NCBI GenBank assembly: GCA_017354065.1
Contig: JAFMRN010000117.1
Location: 1 to 7,363, forward strand
Length of the DNA stretch: 7,363 nucleotides
Direction: 5' to 3'
Source of the DNA: Solirubrobacterales bacterium
GTDB taxonomy: Bacteria; Actinomycetota; Thermoleophilia; Solirubrobacterales; Solirubrobacteraceae
Shown: positions 1 through 6,612 of the stretch, one piece after another
Numbering within the stretch: position 1 is the first letter of the stretch
Layout of the letters: each line of letters starts with the position of its first letter
Position numbers and translations under genes: made by a program
Notes under the pieces: model-generated
Told to the model about the DNA's origin: nothing
Seen by the model: the letters and a program-made list of their open reading frames with translations, nothing else
The model's database searches: none

Positions 1-2116
1 CGGCCCGGGGAAGACCCCGGCAAACCACTTCTGGGCCGCGCACGTGCTGGAGAACCGCGGCGGCGTGATCGGCGGTGTCGAGTTTTGGGTGCTCGGCCAC
101 CTGCTGTCGACCGCGGGCGCCGACATCGTCGCGGTGTTCCTGTTCATCGCGGCCGCGATCCTGCTGTCCGGCGCCACGCTCGCCTCTGTGGTGCTGGCCA
201 CGCGCGAGCACGCCGCGCACGCGATCCGCACTACCAGCGTGCCCCGGCGTCAGATCACCCCAAGGGAAGAGGAGGAGCCCTGGGATCCGGGCGAGCTGTA
301 CGAGGACGACCTTTACGCGGAGGAAGCGCAGCCCGAACCGATCGAGGTTCCCGACCCGCCGACCGGCGAGCTCGTCGTACGCAACACGCACGTGGAGGCG
401 CCGGCCGTCGATGACACGGTCCCGTACGAGGACGAGGACCTGACGGAGCCGTTCCAGGAGGAGGCCGAGACCGAGCCTGTCGCCGACTATGACGAGGCGG
501 CTGAGCCGGTAAGCCAGCCGCCGAATCCGGAAGATCTCACGCCTCAGGGGCGCTATCGCAACTCGATCACCGACGACCCCGAGTTCCGCTGGCAGCTGCC
601 CTCCGCGGACCTGCTGGTGCACTCCACGGGTGAGAACGCCAAGCCCGACACCGCCGGTCAGGAGCAGACCGCCGCCGCGCTGGTCGAGGCTTTGAGCCAC
701 TTCGGGATCGACTCGAAGGTGATCGGCCGCGTCTCGGGCCCGCACATCACCCGCTATGAGATCAAGCTCGCGCCGGGCGTGAAGATGTCCAAGGTCGCGA
801 ACCTGAAGGACGATCTGGCCTACGCGCTGGCCGCGACGGAGATCCGCATCCTCGCGCCGATCCCCGGCAAGACCGCCGTCGGGATCGAGGTTCCGAACGC
901 GCGCCGGCGCACGGTGCACCTCGGCGACGTCTATCAGGAGGCCCCGGAGGGCTGGTCACCGCTGACCGTCTGGCTGGGCAAGGACATCTCCGGCAAGGCG
1001 ATCGGCGCCGACCTCGCGAAGATGCCCCACCTGCTGGTCGCGGGCACCACCGGTGCCGGTAAATCGGCCTGCGTCAACGCGATGCTGTCCTCGATCCTGC
1101 TGAACGCCAGCCCGCACGAGGTCCGCCTCGTGCTGGTCGACCCGAAGCAGGTCGAGCTGAACCTGTACGACTCGATCCCGCACCTGCTGACGCCGGTGAT
1201 CACGAGCCCGCGGATGGCCGCCAACGCGCTGCAGAACCTGGTCAAGGAGATGGAGCAGCGCTATGGGATCATGTCGCTGGCGCGGACCCGCAACCTGCCA
1301 GAGCTGAACAAGGTCCGCGCGTCCCGCGGCGAGCCGCCGTTGCCCTACGTGCTGTGCGTGATCGACGAGCTGGCGGACCTGATGATGGTCGCGCCGGCCG
1401 ACGTCGAGGACTCGATCATCCGCCTGGCTCAGAAGGCCCGCGCCGTGGGCATCCACATGGTGCTGGCGACCCAGTCCCCGCGGGTCGACGTGATCACCGG
1501 CATGATCAAGGCCAACGTACCCTCGCGGATCGCCTTCGCGGTGTCCTCCCAGACCGACAGCCGCGTGATCATGGACCAGGGCGGCGCCGAGTCGCTGCTC
1601 GGCATGGGCGACATGCTGTTCTCACCGGTCGGCAGCTCTCGTTTGCAGCGCATTCAGGGGGCGTTCATCGACGAGCCCCAGATCGAGCAGATCACCGGCG
1701 ACTGGCGCGAGCAGGGCGAGCCCGAGCTCCAGGAGGAACTTCTGGAGGAGGCGCCCGCGGATGAGGAACCCGAATCCGCGCCGGACGATTTCGACCCCGA
1801 TGAGGACCCGCTGTTGGAGGAGGCGATCGGCCTGGTCGCCCAGATGCAGACCGCGTCCACTTCGATGCTCCAGCGCCGCCTGCGGCTCGGCTACACCCGC
1901 GCCGGGCGCCTGATCGACATGCTCGAGCGCCGCGGCGTGATCTCCGGTTATGAGGGCTCGAAGCCACGCCAGGTCCTGATCACCGAAGCCGACGTGCCGC
2001 GGATCATCGTCGCGCTCAAGGAGGCTGGTGGCGCCGGTGCCGCCTCTGATAGCGGCACCGGCGAGGAAAGTCCCGCGGCCGACGCTGATGAGCCGCCGCC
2101 CGCGGACCTTGATTAG
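1..2116 (+). CDS. ftsK: DNA translocase FtsK, 5'-truncated by the window edge
   Basis: Hexameric ATP-driven DNA pump anchored at the division septum; it clears and aligns chromosome ends during cell division. The reading frame is already open at base 2, so the GTG at 44 is an internal codon and the true start lies upstream. Numbering residues from that GTG: the last membrane helix of the N-terminal anchor is at about 28-52, and residues 60-200 are a Pro/Asp/Glu-rich linker. The alpha/beta motor follows, with Walker A GTTGAGKS at 334-341 (Ala where GSGKS is more usual), Walker B VIDELADLMM around D441-E442, and the conserved LATQSPRVDVITG and KANVPSRIAF blocks. A winged-helix gamma domain at about 590-652 (ASTSMLQRR, GYTRAGRLIDMLERRGV, EGSKPRQVL) would read the orienting DNA motif. 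An acidic tail of about 35 residues ends the protein. Identity is very secure; only the missing N-terminus limits the call. Confidence 0.97.
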   Translation, partial: GPGKTPANHFWAAHVLENRGGVIGGVEFWVLGHLLSTAGADIVAVFLFIAAAILLSGATLASVVLATREHAAHAIRTTSVPRRQITPREEEEPWDPGELYEDDLYAEEAQPEPIEVPDPPTGELVVRNTHVEAPAVDDTVPYEDEDLTEPFQEEAETEPVADYDEAAEPVSQPPNPEDLTPQGRYRNSITDDPEFRWQLPSADLLVHSTGENAKPDTAGQEQTAAALVEALSHFGIDSKVIGRVSGPHITRYEIKLAPGVKMSKVANLKDDLAYALAATEIRILAPIPGKTAVGIEVPNARRRTVHLGDVYQEAPEGWSPLTVWLGKDISGKAIGADLAKMPHLLVAGTTGAGKSACVNAMLSSILLNASPHEVRLVLVDPKQVELNLYDSIPHLLTPVITSPRMAANALQNLVKEMEQRYGIMSLARTRNLPELNKVRASRGEPPLPYVLCVIDELADLMMVAPADVEDSIIRLAQKARAVGIHMVLATQSPRVDVITGMIKANVPSRIAFAVSSQTDSRVIMDQGGAESLLGMGDMLFSPVGSSRLQRIQGAFIDEPQIEQITGDWREQGEPELQEELLEEAPADEEPESAPDDFDPDEDPLLEEAIGLVAQMQTASTSMLQRRLRLGYTRAGRLIDMLERRGVISGYEGSKPRQVLITEADVPRIIVALKEAGGAGAASDSGTGEESPAADADEPPPADLD

Positions 2117-2144
2117 GCGAAAGTCCGCTGCAAACCAGGCCCTG

Positions 2145-2150
2145 TAGCCT
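2145..2150 (+). promoter_or_regulatory. Candidate -10 (TAGCCT) for a leaderless rodZ-like transcript
   Basis: TAGCCT fits the TAnnnT form of actinobacterial -10 elements and lies 8 nt before ATG 2159, so transcription would start at or next to the start codon. The same TAnCCTTG block sits at exactly the same distance before miaB. No convincing -35 is visible 17 nt upstream, and ftsK read-through could also serve this gene. Confidence 0.35.
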
Positions 2151-2158
2151 TGGCGCGG

Positions 2159-2947
2159 ATGGCAGAGATGGGCTCAGAGATCGGCGAGACCCTCAGGGAA
2201 ACTCGAATGCGCGCGCGCATCGACATCGGTGAGGTGGAGATGCGCACCAAGATCCGCGCCAAGTACCTGCGCGCGATCGAGAATGAGGAGTGGGACCTGC
2301 TGCCGGGCCCGGTCTATGTGAAGTCGTTCCTGACGACCTACGCCGACTACCTGGGGCTCGACTCGCGCCTGCTGGTCGACGAGTACAAGCGCCAATATGA
2401 GCTGCCCTCCGACGGCCACGCGCGGCCGCTGGCGGCCGTCAAGCGCGAGACCCAGCGTGAGCGCGAACGGATGGCGCGAGGTCCGCGCGGTCCGCTTGTT
2501 CCCTCCTGGCTGCTGATCGCCGTAGTGATTGTGCTGGCCTGTGCGGGCCTGTGGTTCTTCGGCAAGATCGGTACCAGCAAGTCGCCCAAGTCGGTCGGCG
2601 AGACCGGTACCGGCGGACATCATTCCCACCACGTGGCCAAGCACAAGAAGCGGGCGCGGCCGGTCAGCTCCGGTGAGGCGACGCTGGCGCTGAAGGCCAC
2701 GGCCGCGGTCTGGGTCTGTGCGACCAACGGCTCGGGCAAGTCCGTCCTGCACGGGAAGGTGCTGAAGGCCGGCGGCTCGGTCCCGGTGCTCCGCGGGCGC
2801 ACGATCCTGCTGTCGCTCGGCAATGAGAGCGCCAAGCTGACCGTCAACGGCAAGCCCTACCCGCTGGCCAACACCGGCACGCCGACGGGGCTGAAGGTCA
2901 CGCCGAAGGGGGCCTCACACCTGAGCAAGAGGCCGGTCTGTGCCTGA
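2159..2947 (+). CDS. RodZ-like helix-turn-helix membrane protein
   Basis: Probable cytoskeleton/cell-shape protein of the RodZ type. In the family, a cytoplasmic HTH_25 domain contacts MreB and a DUF4115-like domain sits outside the membrane. Visible order: HTH_25 at about residues 4-80 (IGETLRETRMRARID, KIRAKYLRAIENEEWDLLPG, YVKSFLTTYADYLGLD), a basic stretch, one membrane helix at about 115-137 (WLLIAVVIVLACAGLWFF), a His/Lys-rich linker (HHSHHVAKHKKRARP), then an extracytoplasmic beta domain (WVCATNGSGKSVLHGKVLKAG, LTVNGKPY). I chose ATG 2159 because a TAGCCT hexamer lies 8 nt before it and no Shine-Dalgarno is visible. TTG 2150 and ATG 2168 are alternatives. It follows ftsK by 42 nt and overlaps cinA by 8 nt. 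A purely regulatory role for the HTH cannot be excluded from sequence. Confidence 0.85.
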   Translation: MAEMGSEIGETLRETRMRARIDIGEVEMRTKIRAKYLRAIENEEWDLLPGPVYVKSFLTTYADYLGLDSRLLVDEYKRQYELPSDGHARPLAAVKRETQRERERMARGPRGPLVPSWLLIAVVIVLACAGLWFFGKIGTSKSPKSVGETGTGGHHSHHVAKHKKRARPVSSGEATLALKATAAVWVCATNGSGKSVLHGKVLKAGGSVPVLRGRTILLSLGNESAKLTVNGKPYPLANTGTPTGLKVTPKGASHLSKRPVCA

Positions 2948-4271
2948 CGCCGCGGTCTACCAGGGACACGCGGCGGTCCGGGCCGGGATCCTCGTGACCG
3001 GCACCGAGGTTCTGACCGGCATCATCTCTGACCGCAACGGCCCGTGGCTGTCCGAGCAGCTCGCCGGGCTCGGGGTCGATGTGCTGGGCGTGCTGGTGGT
3101 CGGGGACCGCCCCGACGACCTGCGCTCCGGGCTGGCTTACTTCGCTGCCCAGGGCGTGTCCCTGATCGTCACCAGCGGCGGGCTGGGGCCGACCGCCGAC
3201 GACCTGACGGCGGAGATCGTGGCGGGGTTCTGCGGTCGGTCCCTGGAGCTGGACGCCGGCCTGGAGGGCCGGATCGCCGAGATCGTCTCGCGCTTGCGGG
3301 TCCGCTTCCCGGGGGTCGACCCCGAGGCGTTGCGTGAGGCGAACCGCAAGCAGGCGCTGGTGCCCGTCGGCGCCTCCGTGCTGGAGCCGGTCGGCACCGC
3401 CCCGGGGCTGGTGGTGCCACCGGGTGACGGTGCTGTCGGGCCGACCGTGATGGTCCTGCCGGGACCGCCGGGCGAGCTGAAGCCGATGTGGGACAGCGCG
3501 CAGTCAGTTTCGGCGTTCCGGTCCGCGATCGCCGGGGCACCTGAGCTGCGCCGCGAGATGATCCGGCTGTTCGGGATCCCGGAGGCGGAGATCTCCGTTA
3601 CGTTGCGCGCAGCCGCTGAGGCCGGTATCGACCTGTCGGCGCTGGAGATAACTACGTGTCTGCGGCGCGGGGAGATCGAGGTGTCGACGCGTTTCGCGCC
3701 GGCTGCCGCCGGGAGCTATGACGCGCTCCGGCAGTTCATCCTCTCACGCCACGCGGACGTAGCCTTCGCGCCCGACGGTGAGACGGTCGACCAACTGGTG
3801 GCGGAGGCGTTGGTCGCAGACGGCTCCTCCGTGGCCGTCGCGGAATCCTGTACCGGCGGCCTGCTGGGGGCGCGGCTGACCGAGCGCGCCGGGTCCTCGG
3901 CGTATTTCGTGGGCGGGGCGGTGGTGTACTCGGATGAGGCGAAGACCTCACAGGTCGGGGTACCGGCTGCGTTGATCTCGTCGCATGGTGCGGTCTCGGG
4001 GGAGGTCGCTCTGGCGTTGGCTTTCGGGGTGCGGGAACGGTTCGGTGCTTCGTTCGGTGTGGGCGTCACCGGGATCGCGGGCCCGGGTGGCGGTACCGCG
4101 GAGAAACCGGTCGGTTTGGTGTGGTTTGCCGTGTCCAGTTCTGACGGTCGCTCTTTGGTGCGCTCGGTCAAGATGCCCGGCGGGCGTGCCGCGGTGCGGG
4201 AGCGCTCCACGACCGTTGCGATGCACCTGTTGCTCCGGGTTTTGCGGGGCGAGGGCGACGCGCCTGCCTGA
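2940..4271 (+). CDS. cinA: CinA-family protein: MoCF-like domain plus NMN deamidase domain
   Basis: Two-domain CinA protein, 443 aa, the usual full length. The C-terminal domain of the family is a nicotinamide-mononucleotide amidohydrolase that recycles NMN from NAD-consuming reactions such as DNA ligation; the N-terminal COG1058/MoaB-like domain has reported ADP-ribose pyrophosphatase activity. Seen here: TGTEVLTG at 20-27, TSGGLGPTADDLT at 78-90, PGPPGELKPMW in the N-terminal half, then the deamidase signature AESCTGG at 301-307, VVYSDEAKTSQVGV, HGAVS and GVTGIAGPGGGTAEKPVG. The GTG at 2940 overlaps the last codons of the rodZ-like gene by 8 nt (coupled translation). The family usually begins close to the RAGILVTGTEVLTG block, so about 13 extra N-terminal residues are predicted, but no better start lies between. 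The name reflects competence operons; nothing here implies competence. Confidence 0.96.
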   Translation: MPDAAVYQGHAAVRAGILVTGTEVLTGIISDRNGPWLSEQLAGLGVDVLGVLVVGDRPDDLRSGLAYFAAQGVSLIVTSGGLGPTADDLTAEIVAGFCGRSLELDAGLEGRIAEIVSRLRVRFPGVDPEALREANRKQALVPVGASVLEPVGTAPGLVVPPGDGAVGPTVMVLPGPPGELKPMWDSAQSVSAFRSAIAGAPELRREMIRLFGIPEAEISVTLRAAAEAGIDLSALEITTCLRRGEIEVSTRFAPAAAGSYDALRQFILSRHADVAFAPDGETVDQLVAEALVADGSSVAVAESCTGGLLGARLTERAGSSAYFVGGAVVYSDEAKTSQVGVPAALISSHGAVSGEVALALAFGVRERFGASFGVGVTGIAGPGGGTAEKPVGLVWFAVSSSDGRSLVRSVKMPGGRAAVRERSTTVAMHLLLRVLRGEGDAPA

Positions 4272-4284
4272 GGCTGCTTAAAAG

Positions 4285-4315
4285 CACAAAGCGGTCGGCA
4301 GATCGGCCGCTCGTG
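4285..4315 (+). terminator. Hairpin just after cinA, possible terminator
   Basis: AGCGGTCG (4290-4297) pairs with CGGCCGCT (4304-4311) around a 6-nt loop, with one G:T pair. CAC (4285-4287) and GTG (4313-4315) extend it across a small internal loop. The stem starts 14 nt after the cinA stop. The following tract is only TCGATTT, so an intrinsic terminator is plausible but weak, as is common in high-GC genomes. Confidence 0.4.
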
Positions 4316-4344
4316 TCGATTTAGCGCGATTTTCGTGCATCTGA

Positions 4345-4377
4345 GCACAAAGCTCGGCCGGGCGGGGAGCTTTGTGC
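4345..4377 (+). terminator. Perfect 11-bp inverted repeat, terminator-like
   Basis: GCACAAAGCTC (4345-4355) and GAGCTTTGTGC (4367-4377) are exact reverse complements around an 11-nt GC-rich loop. This is the strongest hairpin of the window that lies entirely outside genes, between cinA and the recA promoter. It is followed by ATTTCG, a poor U-tract. It may insulate recA from cinA read-through in either direction. The inverted repeat itself is certain; the role is inferred. Confidence 0.45.
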
Positions 4378-4448
4378 ATTTCGACACGGCCGCCGGCGAG
4401 ATTTCGAGGTTCTGTCACCGCTCTGGCGCAGAATCGTCACAACGTGTC

Positions 4449-4478
4449 TTGAACCGTTACAGGCCCGGAACCTATGTT
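4449..4478 (+). promoter_or_regulatory. Candidate recA promoter (TTGAAC-N18-TATGTT)
   Basis: A -35-like TTGAAC (4449-4454) and a -10-like TATGTT (4473-4478) are separated by 18 nt, each matching the sigma-70 consensus at four of six positions. The -10 lies inside the LexA box, the layout expected for repression by blocking polymerase. Transcription would begin near 4485 and leave a leader of about 60 nt before the recA ATG. Confidence 0.5.
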
Positions 4479-4479
4479 C
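4468..4479. promoter_or_regulatory. LexA (SOS) operator of recA
   Basis: GAACCTATGTTC matches exactly the GAAC-N4-GTTC core of the Gram-positive/actinobacterial SOS box and ends 64 nt before the recA ATG. It covers the candidate -10. LexA bound here should keep recA-recX low until DNA damage triggers LexA self-cleavage. No second full box was seen elsewhere in the window. Confidence 0.85.
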
Positions 4480-4498
4480 GGTTCTGTCCGAACGTAGG
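4471..4498. repeat. Long palindrome overlapping the LexA box
   Basis: CCTATGTTCGG (4471-4481) and CCGAACGTAGG (4488-4498) are inverted repeats matching at 10 of 11 positions; the exception is a T:G pair. The spacer TTCTGT is 6 nt. The left arm contains the right half of the LexA box. GAACCTA (4468-4474) can alternatively pair with TAGGTTC (4501-4507). It may be an operator, or an RNA structure if transcription starts upstream of it. Confidence 0.75.
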
Positions 4499-4529
4499 GC
4501 TAGGTTCTTGTTCCCAAAGGGCTTGAGAT

Positions 4530-4535
4530 AAGGAG
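4530..4535 (+). promoter_or_regulatory. Strong Shine-Dalgarno of recA
   Basis: AAGGAG lies 8 nt before ATG 4544, ideal spacing, and fixes the recA start. It stands out because none of the other starts in the window has a comparable ribosome binding site. Confidence 0.9.
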
Positions 4536-4543
4536 CAGCGACG

Positions 4544-5662
4544 ATGAGCGAGAAGACCGGAAAGGCCGGAACGCCGGCAGATACAAAGTCGGATTCCAAG
4601 CGCCAGGCTGCCCTGCAGGGCGCGATCACCCAGATCGAGCGCCAGTTCGGTAAGGGCGCGCTGATGAAGATGGGGGACCCGGGTTCCCGCGTCGCGGTGG
4701 AGGCGGTTCCGACCGGGGCCCTGTCACTGGACGTCGCGCTCGGGATCGGCGGCGTGCCGCGTGGGCGCATCGTCGAGGTCTTCGGCCCCGAGTCCTCCGG
4801 TAAGACCACGCTCGTCTACCACGTCATGGCCGAAGCCCAGAAGCTCGGCGGTGTCTGTGCCTTCGTCGACGCTGAGCACGCGATGGATCCCGTGTACGCG
4901 CAGAAGATCGGCGTCGACATCGACGAGCTGCTCGTCTCCCAGCCCGACTACGGGGAGCAGGCGCTGGAGATCGTGGACATGCTGATCCGCTCCGGCGCGG
5001 TCGATGTGATCGCTGTCGACTCCGTGGCCGCGCTGACCCCGCGCGCTGAGCTCGAGGGTCAGATGGGCGACCAGACCGTCGGCGTGCAGGCGCGGATGAT
5101 GTCCCAGGCGATGCGGAAGCTGGCCGGCAACCTGAACCGGACCCAGACCCTGTGCCTGTTCACCAACCAGATCCGTGAGAAGGTCGGCGTGATGTTCGGC
5201 TCGCCGGAGACCCAGCCGGGCGGGCGGGCGCTGAAGTTCTACTCCTCCCAGCGGCTTGACATCCGCCGGATTGAGACGCTGAAGGACGGGACCGAGGCTG
5301 TCGGTAACCGCGTACGCGTGAAGGTCGTGAAGAACAAGGTCGCGGCGCCGTTCAAGCAGGCGGAGTTCGACATCGAGTTCGGCAAGGGCATCTCGACGTC
5401 GGGGTGCCTGATCGACTACGGGATCGAGCACAACATCGTGACCAAGTCCGGGTCGTTCTTCTCCTACGGGGACCTGCGGTTGGGCCAGGGCCGTGGCAAC
5501 GCCAAGGCGTTCCTCGACGAGAACGAGGAGGTCGCGAAGGAGATCGAGGCGAAGATCTACCAGGCGCTGGGGATCGGCCAGGACCTGGTGGTTCCGATCG
5601 ACCGCGACGACGCCGACATCCAGGCGGCTGCGGGTGCTGTGGAGGAGGCCACCGCTGCCTGA
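4544..5662 (+). CDS. recA: Recombinase RecA
   Basis: ATP-dependent strand-exchange protein that forms filaments on single-stranded DNA, drives homologous repair and activates LexA cleavage. It is 372 aa, full length, with no intein. Seen here: the N-terminal polymerisation helix (ALQGAITQIERQFGKGALMKMG), Walker A GPESSGKTT at 81-89, Walker B ending in VDS at D159-S160, the ATP-sensing FTNQIREKVGVMFGSPETQPGGRALKFY region that includes loop L2, the KVVKNKVAAPFKQAEFDIEFGKGIS block, and a short Ala/Glu-rich C-terminus. It is controlled by the LexA box and promoter just upstream and has a strong ribosome binding site. Its TGA overlaps the recX ATG (TGATG), so RecA and its modulator are made from one transcript. 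Confidence 0.99.
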   Translation: MSEKTGKAGTPADTKSDSKRQAALQGAITQIERQFGKGALMKMGDPGSRVAVEAVPTGALSLDVALGIGGVPRGRIVEVFGPESSGKTTLVYHVMAEAQKLGGVCAFVDAEHAMDPVYAQKIGVDIDELLVSQPDYGEQALEIVDMLIRSGAVDVIAVDSVAALTPRAELEGQMGDQTVGVQARMMSQAMRKLAGNLNRTQTLCLFTNQIREKVGVMFGSPETQPGGRALKFYSSQRLDIRRIETLKDGTEAVGNRVRVKVVKNKVAAPFKQAEFDIEFGKGISTSGCLIDYGIEHNIVTKSGSFFSYGDLRLGQGRGNAKAFLDENEEVAKEIEAKIYQALGIGQDLVVPIDRDDADIQAAAGAVEEATAA

Positions 5663-6111
5663 TGGCCGCTGACGCGCTGCAAATCGCGTACGCATACATC
5701 AACCGCCGGGAGCGGACCGAGGCTGAGGTCCGCTCCCGGCTGGAGAAGGCCGAGTGCCCGGAATCCGAGTCCGAGGCGGCGGTCGCGGAGCTGCTTGAGC
5801 TCGGCTACGTCGACGACGCGCGCTATGCGCGGCTGTTCACAGAGGACAAGCGCAACCTGGAGGGCTGGGGCAGCGAACGGATCGCCCGGGCGCTGTCAGA
5901 GCGCGGGGTGGCCCGTAGCCTGGTGAGCGCCGCGCTGGCCGAGACCGACGGTCCCAGCGAGGCCGAGCGGGCCGGCGAGCTGCTAGCCCAGCGCTTTCCC
6001 GTGCCCAGCGACGACCCGCGTGAACGGGACCGCGCGTTCGGCTTCCTTGCGCGCAAGGGCTATGAGAGCGAGGTCGCGGCCGACGCGGTTCGTGCCTGGC
6101 GCAAGCGTTGA
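5662..6111 (+). CDS. recX: Regulatory protein RecX
   Basis: Small all-helical RecA modulator, 149 aa, typical for actinobacterial RecX. In the family it binds the RecA filament groove and limits filament growth and ATPase activity. Three tandem three-helix units are recognisable: AYAYINRRERTEAEVRSRL, ELGYVDDARYARLFTEDKR followed by GSERIARALSERGV, and a C-terminal unit with RAFGFLARKGYESEVAADAVRAW. The start is ATG 5662, sharing one base with the recA stop; the frame stays open back to 5404 inside recA but that extension is out-of-frame recA sequence. A GGAGGAGG run at 5641-5648 is rather far (13 nt) from the ATG, so coupling to recA termination probably drives translation. Its stop lies 6 nt from the stop of the convergent NTPase gene. 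Confidence 0.95.
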   Translation: MAADALQIAYAYINRRERTEAEVRSRLEKAECPESESEAAVAELLELGYVDDARYARLFTEDKRNLEGWGSERIARALSERGVARSLVSAALAETDGPSEAERAGELLAQRFPVPSDDPRERDRAFGFLARKGYESEVAADAVRAWRKR

Positions 6112-6117
6112 CGGCGA

Positions 6118-6612
6118 TTACCTGAGCAGGGCGCGCAGGTTTGAGGCAACTGCGTCCGGCGGTCGTTCGTCGGTCCGGATCACCAAATCGACTCCTGCGA
6201 ACGTAGGCGCGGCGGTCGCAAGGACGCGCGCAAGCGCTACGAGTCGCTGCCTTCCAGGCCACGAGTCAGGTTCGCGGTCAGCTACGCGCTGCGCCGCGAC
6301 CTCCGCACTTGGAGTGAGACAAACCACCACAGGCTCCGAGAGGCAGTCCACTATCAGGTCCAGATCCGCTTGCGCTTCGGCGGTGGCGGTCAGCAGGAAC
6401 AGATCTCGGCCGGCCTCCATCTGTAGGGACACCACGGATCGCAGCTGATCGACCCATTCGCTGGTCCGCAATAGCGGCCACCCCTGTCCGAACGACTCGG
6501 TCTCCAGCACGCTGTGGGGAACCCGCTCGGCCTGAAGCATGCTGCTGAGCCACCGCAATGCCGTGCTCTTGCCGCCACCCGGAGGTCCGATAATGAGGAG
6601 CACGGAGGACAT
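6118..6612 (-). CDS. Small P-loop kinase-like NTPase linked to mazEF
   Basis: Unrecognised protein of 164 aa with the signature of the P-loop kinase fold (AAA_33/nucleotide-kinase type). Seen here: strand plus Walker A at 4-17 (VLLIIGPPGGGKST), a DLFLLTATAE strand at 70-79 in the place expected for a second core strand, VVVCLTPSAEVAAQRVADRE (95-114) leading into a basic lid-like segment to R123, and a closing VDLVIRTDERPPDAV motif (141-155) like the end of adenylylsulfate or nucleoside kinases. No DNA-binding or membrane segment is visible. The start is ATG 6612, one base overlapping the mazF stop (TGATG), without a Shine-Dalgarno; TTG 6615 is possible but less likely. It is the last gene of a mazE-mazF-NTPase operon. 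Substrate unknown; an RNA-end or metabolite kinase are options. A regulatory ATPase for the toxin is also possible. Confidence 0.8.
   Translation of the reverse strand: MSSVLLIIGPPGGGKSTALRWLSSMLQAERVPHSVLETESFGQGWPLLRTSEWVDQLRSVVSLQMEAGRDLFLLTATAEAQADLDLIVDCLSEPVVVCLTPSAEVAAQRVADREPDSWPGRQRLVALARVLATAAPTFAGVDLVIRTDERPPDAVASNLRALLR

Larger units (their letters stand above)
4283..4388. repeat. Cluster of direct and inverted repeats built on GCACAAAGC
   Basis: AGCACAAAGC occurs directly at 4283-4292 and 4344-4353, and GCACAAAGC is present inverted as GCTTTGTGC at 4369-4377. CGTGTCGA (4312-4319) is mirrored by TCGACACG (4381-4388), which encloses the central hairpin. A small stem GCGCG/CGTGC (4324-4328 with 4334-4338, one G:T pair) lies between. 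Three hairpins thus fall within about 100 nt. The function is unknown; candidates are transcription termination, a dispersed palindromic repeat of the genome, or a binding site. Confidence 0.8.

Noticed and set aside
3716..4387. Long reverse-strand open frame opposite cinA, and similar ones opposite ftsK and recA
   Set aside because: Typical high-GC shadow frames: they lie over well-conserved + strand genes, have odd compositions and match no family I recognise.
4410..4445. Mycobacterial-type DNA-damage promoter (TTGTCAGTG-like) before recA
   Set aside because: TCTGTCACCG resembles the -35 part only loosely and no TAnnnT lies at the required distance.
4335..4526. 63-codon open frame across the cinA-recA gap
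   Set aside because: It runs through the inverted repeats, the LexA box and the promoter, has no ribosome binding site and no recognisable domain; it is best seen as chance.
5404..5661. Upstream extension of the recX frame to 5404, giving a 235-aa protein
   Set aside because: The extra 86 residues are Arg/Gly/Pro-rich out-of-frame recA sequence with no RecX similarity; ATG 5662 overlaps the recA stop and begins the known fold.
6095..6139. Bulged stem CCTGGCGC / GCGCGCAGG across the recX-NTPase junction as a bidirectional terminator
   Set aside because: The loop is 28 nt, one arm is bulged and no T-tract follows on either strand; too weak to list as a terminator.
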